From positions 1-64,000 of the forward strand of contig JAMPIT010000269.1 in assembly GCA_026261815.1 (NCBI GenBank): DNA of 64,000 nucleotides, in the 5' to 3' direction. Both the position numbers and the translations under genes were made by a program. Under the pieces are notes generated by a model. That model had not been told where the DNA came from and made no database searches. It saw nothing but the letters and a program-made list of their open reading frames with translations. Of the stretch, positions 1 through 9,559 are shown one piece after another (position 1 is the first letter of the stretch; every line of letters starts with the position of its first letter). The DNA comes from Monarcha castaneiventris obscurior (taxonomy: Eukaryota > Chordata > Aves > Passeriformes > Monarchidae).

Positions 1-762
1 GATTTTTCCCTGTATCCCACTGATTTTCCCACTGATTTTTCCCTGTATCCCACTGATTTTCCCACTGATTTTTCCCTGTATCCCACTGATTTTCCCACTG
101 ATTTCTCCCTATATCCCACTGATTTTCCCACTGATTTCTCCCTCTATCCCACTGATTTTCCCACTGATTTTCTCCCTATATCCCACTGATTTTCCCACTG
201 ATTTCTCCCTGTTCCCCACTGACTTTTCCCTGTATCCTGTTGATTTCCCACTGATTTTCCCACTGATTTTCTCCCTATATCCCACTGATTTTCCCACTGA
301 TTTTCTCCCTATATCCCACTGATTTTTCCCTGTATCCCACTGATTTTCCCACTGATTTCTCCCTATATCCCACTGATTTTCCCACTGACGATTTCTCCCT
401 GTACCCCACTGACTTCTCCCTGTATCCCGTTGATTTCCCACTGATTTCTCCCTATATCCCACTGATTTTCCCACTGATTTCTCCCTGTACCCCACTGACT
501 TTTCCCTGTATCCTGTTGATTTCCCCCTGATTTTCCCACTGATTTCTCCCTATATCCCACTGATTTTTCCCTGTATCCCACTGATTTTCCCACTGATTTT
601 TCCCTATATCCCACTGATTTTCCCACTGATTTTTCCCTGTATCCCACTGATTTTCCCACTGATTTTTCCCTATATCCCACTGATTTTCCCACTGATTTTC
701 CCACTGATTTCTCCCTGTACCCCACTGATTTCCCCACTGACGATTTCTCCCTGTACCCCGCT
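1..762. repeat. Minisatellite in ENTPD4 intron, about 33-bp dimeric unit
   Basis: The stretch alternates a 12-base unit (ACTGATTTTCCC) and a roughly 21-base unit (ACTGATTTCTCCCTATATCCC-like). It fills the visible part of the intron and runs to within about 25 bases of the exon acceptor at 786. It is pyrimidine-rich on the sense strand. It is open in several frames on the opposite strand only because of the repeat. Confidence 0.9.
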
Positions 763-786
763 GTGGCATTCCCGGTTTTCCCGCAG

Positions 787-953
787 GAGGAGGTGGCCAA
801 GGACCTGCTGGCCGAGTTCAACCTGGGCTGCGACGGGCAGCACTCGGAGCACGGCTACCGCCTCTACGTGGCCACGTTCCTGGGCTTCGGCGGCAACGCG
901 GCGCGGCGCCGCTACGAGGACGGGCTGCTCTCGGGGGGCCTCCTGCGGGGCAG
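787..953 (+). CDS. ENTPD4: ENTPD4 internal coding exon (first in window)
   Basis: ENTPD4 is a Golgi/lysosomal-membrane nucleoside diphosphohydrolase of the GDA1/CD39 (apyrase) family that hydrolyses UDP and other nucleotides in the organelle lumen. The exon starts after an acceptor (CCCGCAG, 780-786) and reads 55 codons plus two bases, beginning EEVAKDLLAEFNLGCD and containing YVATFLGFGGNAARRRYED. This is the conserved stretch between apyrase conserved regions 4 and 5. It ends at donor CAG|GTACGG; the leftover AG joins the first G of the next exon to make Arg. Earlier exons with ACR1-4 lie upstream of the window. ENTPD7 is the closest paralogue. I prefer ENTPD4 for the residue pattern and for the LOXL2 neighbour. 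Confidence 0.93.
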
Positions 954-965
954 GTACGGGCAGAT

Positions 966-1400
966 CCCACGGGATTATCCTGGGGTTTAGCCCGGGATTT
1001 ATCCCGGAATTACCCCGGGAATGCCCCTGGGATTTATCCCGGAATTTATCCCGGAATTTATCCTGGAATTTAACCCGGAATTCCCCCAGAATTCCCCCTG
1101 GAATGCCCCCGGAATTACCTTGGAATTACCCTGGAATTTACCCCGGAATTCCCCTGGAATTTCTCCGGGAATTTACCCCGGAATTCCCCTGGAATTCCCC
1201 TGGAATTTCCCCCAGAATCCCCCCGGAATTTCCCCTGGAATCCCCTCAGAATTCCCCTGGAATTTCCCCATAATTTTCCCTGGAATTTACCCTGGGATTC
1301 CCCTGGAATTTCTCCCGGAATTTACCCCGGAATTCCCTCAGGAATTTCTGCCAGAATTCCCCTGGAATTTCCCCCAGAATTCCCCCGGGAATGCGTGGCT
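966..1400. repeat. GGAATT-rich 12-13-bp tandem repeat
   Basis: Degenerate units of the type CCCCGGAATTCCCCTGGAAT run for about 430 bases directly after the ENTPD4 donor. EcoRI-like GAATTC sites recur throughout. Confidence 0.85.
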
Positions 1401-1439
1401 GATCCATCCCTAGAAACGCCCGACTGGAATTGAGGAAGG

Positions 1440-1505
1440 GATTCTCGATGTGAGGGTGGGGAAGAGGCTGGGATGGAATTCCCTGAGGAGCTGTGGCTGT
1501 TCCAG
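1440..1505 (-). mobile_element. CR1 LINE 3' fragment (reverse)
   Basis: The stretch around GGAGCTGTGGCTG, with GAGGGTGGGGAAGAGGCTGG upstream, matches the recurrent CR1-like 3' sequence seen elsewhere in the window, here in reverse. It is a short truncated remnant inside an ENTPD4 intron, between two minisatellites. Confidence 0.6.
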
Positions 1506-1627
1506 GATATTTTCATTCCCTTCAGCGATTAATTCCTTCAGAATTCCAACCGAAACATTGAACAAAGCCAAATCCCAATTTCTCCCCGTTCCGGGAAAAA
1601 ATCCCCCAGGCTTTTCCAGCCGAGCCT

Positions 1628-3960
1628 GAATATTCCCGACATTTCTTCCCTGAATATTCCCGACATTTCTTCCCTGAATATTCCCGATTTCTCTTCCCTG
1701 AATATTCTTGACCTCTCTTCCCTGAATATTCCTGACCTCTCTTCCTTGAATACTCCCAACCTCTCTTCCCTGAATATTCCCGACTTCTCTTCCCTGAATA
1801 CTCCCGACCTCTCTTCCAGGGAAGGGAATATTCCCAACCTCTCAATATTCCCAACCTCTCAATATTCCCGACCTCTCTTCCCTGAATATTCCCGACCTCT
1901 CTTTGAATACTCCTGACCTCTCTTCCGTGAATATTCCTGACTTCTCTTCTTTGAACATTCCTGACATTTCTTCCCTCAATACTCCCCACCTCTCTTCTCT
2001 GAATATTCCCAACCTCTGAATACTCCCCACCTCTCTTTGAATATTCCCAACTTCTTTTCCCTGAATATTCCCGACCTCTCTTCCTTGAATACTCCCAACT
2101 TCTCAATATTTCCCGACCTCTCTCCCTTGAATATTCCCAACCTCTCTGAATGTTCCCGACGTCTCTTCTCTGAATATTCCCAACCACTCTTTGAACATTC
2201 CCGACCTCTCCTCCCTGAATATTCCCAACCTCTGAATACTCCCGACCTCTCCCCCGAACATTTCTGACCTCTCTTTGAACATTCCTGACCTCTCTTCCAG
2301 GGAAGGGAATATTCCCAACCTCTGAATATTCTTGACCTCTCTTCCCCGACCATTCCCAACCTCTCTTTGAACATTCTCAACCTCTCTTTGAACATTCCCG
2401 ATCTCTTCCCCGAATATTCCCAACCTCTCTTTGAACATTCCTGACCTCTCTTCCAGGGAAGAGAATATTCCCAACCTCTGAATATTCCCGACCTCTCTTT
2501 GAACATTCCCGATCTCTCTTTGAACATTCCTGACCTCTCTTTGAACATTCCCGATCTCTATCCCGAATATTCCCAACCTCTCTTTGAACATTCCCAACCT
2601 CTCTTCCAGGGAAGAGAATATTCCCAACCTCTGAATATTCCCGATCTCTCTTCCTTGAATACTCCCGACCTCTCTTTGAACATTCCTGATCTCTTCCCTG
2701 AACATTCCTGACCTCTCTTCCCTGAATATTCCTGACCTCTGAATAATCCTGGCTTCTCTTCCTTGAATATTCTCAACTTCTCTTCCCTGAATATTCCCGA
2801 CTGCTCTTCCTTGAATATTCCTAACCTCTCTTTGAACATTCCCGACCTCTCTTTGAACATTCCCGATCTCTCCCCACAACATTCCCGACCTCTCTTTCCT
2901 GAATATTCCTGACCTCTCTTCTCTGAATACTCCCGACCTCTCTCTGAACATTCCCGACCTCTCTTTGAACATTCCCGATCTCTCTCTGAACATTCCCGAT
3001 CTCTCTCTGACCATTCCCGATCTCTCTCTGACCATTCCCAACCTCTCCCTGAACATTCCCGACCTCTCTTTGAACATTCCTGATCTCTCTCTGAACATTC
3101 CCAACCTCTCTTCGAACATTCCCAACCTCTCTTCGAACATTCCCAACCTCTCTTCGAACATTCCCAACCTCTCCCTGAACATTCCCAACCTCTCTTCGAA
3201 CATTCCCGACCTCTCTTTGAACATTCCCGATCTCTCTCTGACCATTCCCAACCTCTCTTTGAACATTCCCGACCTCTCTTTGAACATTCCCAACCTCTCC
3301 CTGAACATTCCCAACCTCTCTTCGAACATTCCCGACCTCTCTTTGAACATTCCCGATCTCTCTCTGACCATTCCCAACCTCTCTTTGAACATTCCCGAGA
3401 TCTCTCTTTGAACATTCCCGCTCTCTCTCTGACCATTCCCGATCTCTCTTTGAACATTCCCGATCTCTCTTTGAACATTCCCGATCTCTCTCTGACCATT
3501 CCCGATCTCTCTTTGAACATTCCCAATCTCTCTTTGAACATTCCCGATCTCTCTCTGACCATTCCCAACCTCTCTTTGAACATTCCCGATCTCTCTCTGA
3601 CCATTCCCAACCTCTCTTTGAACATTCCCGATCTCTCTTTGAACATTCCCAACCTCTCTTTGAACATTCCCGATCTCTCTCTGACCATTCCCAACCTCTC
3701 TTTGAACATTCCCGACCTCTCTTTGAACATTCCCGATCTCTCTTTGAACATTCCCAACCTCTCCCTGAACATTCCCAACCTCTCTTTGAACATTCCCAAC
3801 CTCTCTTTGAACATTCCCGATCTCTCTTTGAACATTCCCAATCTCTCTTTGAACATTCCCGATCTCTCTCTGACCATTCCCAACCTCTCTTTGAACATTC
3901 CCGACCTCTCTTTGAACATTCCCGATCTCTCTTTGAACACTCCCGATCTCTCCCCCGCCC
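1628..3960. repeat. 2.3-kb minisatellite, 24-bp then 21-bp units
   Basis: The first part has about 24-base units (TCTTCCCTGAATATTCCCGA plus CCTC). From about 2940 the unit is 21 bases (TCTCTTTGAACATTCCCGAC plus C, with CTGACCATT variants) and very regular. Periods divisible by 3 make long false open frames on both strands. The array stops about 35 bases before the exon acceptor at 3995, so it forms the distal polypyrimidine and branchpoint region of that intron. Confidence 0.95.
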
Positions 3961-3995
3961 ATCCCCAACCTCTCCTCGTTCCCTGTTCCCCTCAG

Positions 3996-4320
3996 GCTGC
4001 TGGGCCGGCAGGTCGGGCTGAGCCCGGATTCGCCATTCCCGGATCCCTGCCTGCCCCTGGACGCCCGGGACGAGCTGCGGCGGCGCGGCCTCACCCTGCA
4101 CCTGCGCGGCGCCGGCGACTTCGGGCTGTGCCGGGAGCTGCTGCGGCCGCTGCTGAACCGCACCGACGGCACCCGCAGCTCCCTGAACGGCGTCTTCCAG
4201 CCGCCCCCGCGCTTCCCAGACGGACAGTTCTACGGATTCTCCGAGTTCTACTACTGCACCGAGGACGTGCTGCGCATGGGCGGCGACTACAGCGCCGCCA
4301 GATTCGCCAAGGCGGCCCAG
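3996..4320 (+). CDS. ENTPD4: ENTPD4 coding exon with ACR5
   Basis: The acceptor is TTCCCCTCAG (3986-3995). One base completes the split Arg codon, then 108 codons follow, starting LLGRQVGLSPDS and ending FAKAAQ. The exon holds an N-glycosylation sequon N-R-T (4156-4164), consistent with a lumenal domain. At 4228-4254 it has FYGFSEFYY followed by CTEDVLRMGGDY, which is the apyrase conserved region 5 neighbourhood involved in nucleotide and metal handling in this family. The donor CAG|GTGGGG is rather weak, and the downstream 32-bp array begins right at it. The exon is far more GC-rich than the introns, with Arg/Ala/Pro-rich substitutions typical of GC-biased avian genes. Confidence 0.95.
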
Positions 4321-4745
4321 GTGGGGTGGGAAAAGCGGCAGGATCCATCCCGGGGCGGTGGGAAAAGGGTTGGGATCCATCCCGGGGCGGTGGGAAAAGG
4401 GTTGGGATCCATCCCGGAGCGGTGGGAAAAGCGGCGGGATCCATCCCGGAGCGGTGGGAAAAGTGCTGGGATCCATCCCGGAGCGGTGGGAAAAGTGCTG
4501 GGATCCATCCCGGGGCGGTGGGAAAAGTGCTGGGATCCATCCCGGGGCGGTGGGAAAAGTGCTGGGATCCATCCCGGAGCGGTGGGAAAAGGGTTGGGAT
4601 CCATCCCGGAGCGGTGGGAAAAGTGCTGGGATCCATCCCGGGGCGGTGGGAAAAGTGCTGGGATCCATCCCGGGGCGGTGGGAAAAGTGCTGGGATCCAT
4701 CCCGGGGCGGTGGGAAAAGCGTTGGGATCTGTGCGTTGGGATCCC
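4321..4745. repeat. 32-bp minisatellite abutting an ENTPD4 donor
   Basis: About 13 units of 32 bases (GGATCCATCCCGGAGCGGTG plus GGAAAAGTGCTG). The first unit overlaps the exon donor: CAGGTGGGGTGGGAAAAG resembles the internal GCGGTGGGAAAAG. BamHI-like GGATCC occurs in each unit. Confidence 0.93.
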
Positions 4746-6005
4746 ACCCCAAACTCCACGCGCAGCTCGAGACGTTCCCACAAAATTCGGGATCTGTGTT
4801 CCTGCCGTGATTTTTTTCACTTTAGGGATGTCAGGGTGTTTTGTCTGCTGGGATTTCCCTTCTCCAGGCACAGGGAATGCCGGAATAATTCCCTTTTTCC
4901 CAAACATTCATTCCACCCCAAACTCCACATGTGGCTCAAAACATTCCCACAAAATTCGGGATCTGCCTTCCTGCTGTGATTTTTTTCACTTTAGGGATTT
5001 CAGGGCGTTTTATCCACTGGGATTTCCCTTCTCCAGGCACAAGAAATGCTGGAATAATTCCCTTTTTCCCTGTTTTTCCTGAGCATTATTCCCACCCCAA
5101 ACTCCAAGTGCAGCTCAAGACATTCCCACAAAATTCGGGATCCGCCTTCCTGCTGTGATTTTTTTTACTTTAGGGATTTCAGGGCATTTTGTCCGCTGGG
5201 ATTTCCTTTCCTTGGGCACAAGGAATGCCGGAATAATTCCCTTTGTCCCAAACATTAATCCCACCCCAAACTCCACATGTGGCTCAAAACATTCCCACAA
5301 AATTCGGGATCTGCCTTCCTGCCATGATTTTTTTCACTTTAGGGATTTCAGGGTGTTTTGTCTGCTGGGATTTCCCTTCTCCAGGCACAAGAAATGCTGG
5401 AATAATTCCCTTTTTCCCTGTTTTTCCTGAACATTAATCCCACCCCAAACCCCACTCGTTGCTCGAGATGTTCCCACAAAATTCAGGATCTGCGTTCCTG
5501 CCATGATTTTTTTTGACTTCAGGGATTTCAGGGCGTTTTCTCCACTGGGATTTCCTTTCCTTGGGCACAAGGAATGCCGGAATAATTCCCTTTTTCCCAA
5601 ACATTCATTCCACCCCAAACCCCACACACACCTCAAAACATTCCCACAAAATTTGGGATCTGCCTTCCTGCCGTGATTTTTTTCACTTTAGGGATTTCAG
5701 GGTGTTTTGTCTGCTGGGATTTCCCTTCTCCAGGCACAAGAAATGCTGGAATAATTCCCTTTTTCCCTGTTTTTCCTGAGATTATTCACCCCAAACTCCA
5801 AGTGCAGCTCAAGACGTTCCCACAAAATTCGGGATCTGCTTCCTGCCATTTTTTTTGTTGGGTTGGTTTTTGGTTTTTTGGGGTGGTTTTTTTTTTTTTT
5901 TTGACTTTAGGGATTTCAGGGCGTTTTCTCCACTGGGATTTCCTTTCCTTGGGCACAGGGAATGCCGGAATAATTCCCTTTTTCCCCGTTTTTCCCTGTT
6001 TTCCC
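4745..6005. repeat. Seven-copy repeat, about 169/179-bp units
   Basis: The marker CAAAATTCGGGATCTG recurs near 4781, 4950, 5129, 5297, 5477, 5648 and 5821. Spacings alternate between about 169 and 179 bases in the early copies. Each unit has a T-run plus ACTTTAGGGATTTCAGGG. The last copy runs into the acceptor of the next exon through a pyrimidine stretch. Confidence 0.92.
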
Positions 6006-6009
6006 CCAG

Positions 6010-6095
6010 GAATACTGTGCCACCGAGTGGTCGGTGCTGCGGGAGCGCTTCGAGCGCGGCCTCTACGCCCCGCACGCGGATCTGCACCGCCTCAA
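6010..6095 (+). CDS. ENTPD4: ENTPD4 short coding exon
   Basis: After acceptor TTTTCCCCCAG (5999-6009), 28 codons plus two bases read EYCATEWSVLRERFERGL then YAPHADLHRL. A Lys codon is split over the donor (AA|GTGAGC). The Q|EYC junction with the preceding exon and the K|FQCF junction with the next keep the frame and reproduce the family's conserved sequence. An apparent in-frame TGA directly after CTCAAG belongs to the donor, not to a real stop. Confidence 0.94.
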
Positions 6096-6189
6096 GTGAG
6101 CCCGGGATCCTCGGGAACGGGGAAAAACGGGAAAAGGCTCAGAATTCCCCGTTTGGTTGGGCCTTGGGATCGCTGGAATGCTGAGCTGA

Positions 6190-6785
6190 GCTTACCCCGT
6201 TGGCCTTGATTGATCCTGTTGGCCCCGATTGATCCCGTTGGCTCTGATCAATCCCGCTGTTCCTGATTGATCCCGCTGTTCCTGATTGATCCCACTGTTC
6301 CTGATTGATCCCACTGTTCCTGACTGATCCCGTTCTCCCTGTTTGATCCCATTTTCCCTGCCTGATCCCACTGTTCCTGATTGATCCCACTGTTCCTGAC
6401 TGATCCCGTTCTCCCTGTTTGATCCCACTGTTCCTGGCTGATCCCACTGTTCCTGGCTGATCCCATTTTCCCTGCCTGATCCCACTGTTCCTGGCTGATC
6501 CCACTGTTCCTGATTGATCCCACTGCTCCTGATTGATCGCGCTGTTCCCGATTGATCCCGCTGTTCCTGATTGATCCCATTCGCCCTGATTGATCCCACT
6601 GTTCCTGGCTGATCCCATTCTCCCTGATTGATCCCATTCGCCCTGATTGATCCCACTGTTCCTGATTGATCCCGTTCTCCCTGATTGATCCCACTCTTCT
6701 GGCTGATCCAATTTTCCCTGGCTGATCCCACTCTTCTGGCTGATCCCATTTTCCCTGCCCGATCCCACTGTTCCTGATCGATCCC
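6190..6785. repeat. 19-bp minisatellite
   Basis: Units of TTCCTGATTGATCCCACTG and variants (CGCTG, TTCTC, TCGCC) repeat about 30 times. The 19-base spacing is measurable between successive TGTTCC motifs. The array lies inside an ENTPD4 intron. Confidence 0.92.
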
Positions 6786-7620
6786 GTTCTCCTCGACTGA
6801 CCCCTCTGTCCCTCACTGACCCCACTGACCCCCTGACCCCACTGCCCCACTGACGCCTCAGTCCTGCACTGACCCCTGACCTCTCAGTCCCTTGCTGACC
6901 CCTCAGTCCCTCACTGACCCCACTGACCCCTCTGTCCCCCGGTAACCCCGCTGACCCCACTGACCCCTCAGCCCCGGAGTGACCCCTCAGTCCCTCACTG
7001 ACCTTCCTGACCCCTCAGTCCCTCACTGACCCCACTGACCCCTCAGCCCCGGAGTGACCCCTCAGTCCCTCACTGACCTTCCTGACCCCTCAGTCCCTCA
7101 CTGACCCCACTGACCCCTCTGTCCCTTGCTGACCCCGCTGTTGCCCACTGCCCCCACTGAGCCCCGATCCCCCAGTCCCTCAATGACCCCTCAGTCCCTC
7201 ACTGACCCTCACTGACCCCTCAGTCCCAGAATGACCCCACTGTCCCTTGCTGACCCCACTGACCCCCCAGTCCTCCACTGCCCCCACTGACCCCTGTCAG
7301 TCCCAGAGTGACTCCTCAGTCCCTTGCTGACCCCCCTGCCCCCACTGACCCCCTGATCCCTCAGTCTCCCCCGACCCCCCAGTCCCTCACTGCCCCCACT
7401 GCCCTCACTGACCCCACTGACCCCTCAGTCCCAGAGTGACCTTGTGTTGTGGTTGCCACTGACCCCTTCCCAGGCCCCCTGACCCCCTGCCCGTTGTGTT
7501 GTGTTGTTTGGCCCCTGCCCTCACTGACCCCTCAGTCCCAGAGTGACCCCTTGTTTGTGTGTGGTGTGTTTGTTTTGCCCCTGCCCCCCACTGACCCCTC
7601 AGTCCCAGAGTGACCCCCCT
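6786..7620. repeat. CTGACCCC/CCTCAG array before an ENTPD4 acceptor
   Basis: Irregular tandem units made of CCCTCACTGACCCCACTGA and CCCCTCAGTCCC. Each module resembles a branchpoint (CTGAC), a pyrimidine stretch and an AG, and the true acceptor at 7636 has the same layout. Two GTGTTGT-rich interruptions occur near 7440-7510 and 7545-7575. Confidence 0.88.
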
Positions 7621-7636
7621 GACCCCCTGCCCCCAG

Positions 7637-7798
7637 GTTCCAGTGCTTTAAGTCCGCCTGGATGTTTGAGGTTTTCCACCGGGGATTTTCCTTCCCGGAA
7701 AACTACGGGAGCCTCAGGACGGCGCTGCAGGTCTACGACAAGGAGGTGCAGTGGACCCTGGGGGCCATCCTGTACAGGACACGCTTCCTGCCCCTCAG
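7637..7798 (+). CDS. ENTPD4: ENTPD4 penultimate coding exon
   Basis: The acceptor is CTGCCCCCAG (7627-7636). The first G completes Lys, then the exon reads FQCFKSAWMFEVFHRGF and on to QVYDKEVQWTLGAILYRTRF, ending LPL plus two bases of Arg (CAG|GTACCG donor). This is the conserved C-terminal part of the lumenal apyrase domain in the ENTPD4/7 branch. The donor is weak beyond the first bases (GTACCG), and the following intron consists of repeated copies that start at this junction. Confidence 0.95.
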
Positions 7799-9065
7799 GT
7801 ACCGCTCAGAAACCTGGGAAAAGCCGCTGGAATGGGAATTCTGGGATGGGAGGAGTGTGGTGATCCCTGAAATGGTGGATTTTAGAGCCTGTTCCCCCCA
7901 AAATGGGCTCTGGCTCCTGTCCTGAGCTGAGCTGGAAGTGGAGGTTGGCCTCTTGTCCCTGTGCTCTTTCCCAGGGCTCTCAGAAACCTGGGAAAAGCCG
8001 CTGGAATGGGAATTCTGGGATGGGAGGAGTGTGGTGATTCCTGAAATGGTGGGTTTTAGAGCCTGTTCCCCTCAAAATGGGCTCTGGCTCCTGTCCTGAG
8101 CCAAGCTGGAAGTGGAGCTTTGCCTCTTGTCCCTGTGCTCTTTCCCAGGGACCTCAGAAATCTGGGAAGAGCCTTTGGAATGGGAATTTCAGGCTGGGAA
8201 GAGGTGGTGGTCCCTGAAATGGTGGATTTTAGAGTCTGTTCCCCAAAATGGGCTCAGATTCCCACATTGAGCCACGCTGGAACTGGAATTTCGCCTCCCA
8301 AGCCATGCCCATTTTCCCTGTGCTCTTTCCCAAGGTTCTCAGAAACCTGGGAAAAGCCACTGCAATGGGAATTCTGGGATGGGAGGAGTGTGGTGATTCC
8401 TGAAATGGTGGATTTTAGAGCCTGTTCCCCCCAAAATGGGCTCTGGTTCCTGTCCTGAGCCACAGTGGAAGTGGAATTTTGCCTCGAAAATTTGCCCATT
8501 TTCTCTCTGCTCTTTCCCAGGGCTCTCAGAAATCTGGGATGGGAATTTTGGGATGGGAACAGTGTGGTGATCTCTGAAATGATGATTTTTAGACCCTATT
8601 CCCCAAAATGGGCTCTGATTCCTGCCCTGAGCCACACTGGAATTGGAATTTTGCCTCCAAAGCCATGCCTGTTTTTCCCTCTATTTTTTCCCCAAGTCTC
8701 TCAAAAATCTGGGAAAACGCTTTGGAACAGGAATTTTGGGATGGGAAGAGTGTGGTGATCCCTGAAATGATGATTTTTAGAGCCTGTTCCCCCAAAATTG
8801 GCCTCATATTCCCACCCTGCTCCACACCAAAACCGGAATTTCGCCTCCCAAGCCGTTCCCATTTTCCCCTCTGCTCTTTCCCAGAAATCCAGGAAGAGCC
8901 TTTGGAATGGGAATGCTGGGATGGGAGGAGTGTGATGATCCCTGAAATGGTGGATTTTAGAGCCTATTTTCCAAAATTGGCCTCATATTCCCACCTTGCT
9001 CCACACCAGAACCGGAATTTCCCCTTCCCAAGCCGTTCCCATTTTTCCCCTCTGCTCTCTCCCAG
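7799..9065. repeat. Seven-copy intron-length repeat, 173-186-bp units
   Basis: Units start with CTCAGAAACCTGGGAAAAGC at about 7806, 7979, 8154, 8339, 8525, 8702 and 8884 and end in CTCTTTCCCAGGG or a decayed form. The first unit begins at the exon donor and the last ends at the true acceptor of the final exon. The whole intron is therefore this array, and internal unit borders look like acceptors. Confidence 0.93.
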
Positions 9066-9291
9066 GGACATCCAGCAGGAGAATTTCCGTGGGATCCATT
9101 CCCGCTGGAGGAGCTTCTCCTTCGTCTACAACCACCACCTGTTCTCCGCCTGCTTCCTGGTGGTGCTGCTCTCCATCCTGCTCTACCTGCTCCGCCTGCG
9201 CCGCTTCCATCGGCCCCTCGGCGCCTCCTCCCCGCCCCTCTGGATCCCGGAGAAAATCCCCATCCCACAGAAGCTCCCGGGGCCCCTCTGA
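9066..9291 (+). CDS. ENTPD4: ENTPD4 last coding exon with C-terminal TM helix
   Basis: After acceptor CTCTCCCAG (9057-9065) the split Arg is completed. The exon reads DIQQENFRGIHSRWRSFSFV then YNHH, followed by a hydrophobic segment LFSACFLVVLLSILLYLL (9139-9192) and a basic stop-transfer RLRRFHR. This is the C-terminal membrane anchor of this two-TM family. A Pro/Ser-rich cytosolic tail ends at TGA (9289-9291). The five exons sum to 966 nt (321 residues plus stop), about half of the roughly 600-residue family length. The DIQQE start favours ENTPD4 over ENTPD7. Confidence 0.95.
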
Positions 9292-9559
9292 GATTTTGGG
9301 ATGCTGGGAAGGGGTTGGGATGCGGGGTGGGTTCGGCTTGGATTCGTTCCACACACACACACACACACAAAAAAAAAGCCATTTTTGCCTCAGGGTTCCT
9401 CCTTTTTCGCCCCTCGGAGCCGTGGGATGAGCGGAGAAATGTGGGAAAAGGGAGAGGGGAAAATGCCAAAAATGACTTTGTTGGGAATGTTGCACTTTGG
9501 GGTGTGCGGGGATGGGGCGGAAGAGAGGATGGGTGGGAATTCCCGGCTTTGGGAAAATC

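Noticed and set aside
2103..4979. Long frames on both strands across the 21-24-bp array (up to 689 codons)
   Set aside because: The period is divisible by 3 so stops are absent by chance of unit sequence; real exon 3996-4320 is read in a spliced frame.
6094..6099. In-frame TGA after CTCAAG as a premature ENTPD4 stop
   Set aside because: GTGAGC is the splice donor; joining to 7637 restores the K-FQCF frame and the five exons sum to a multiple of three.
787..9291. ENTPD7 instead of ENTPD4
   Set aside because: The two paralogues are similar in this region, but the DIQQE start of the last exon, the ALQVYDKEVQW segment and the adjacent same-strand LOXL2 favour ENTPD4.
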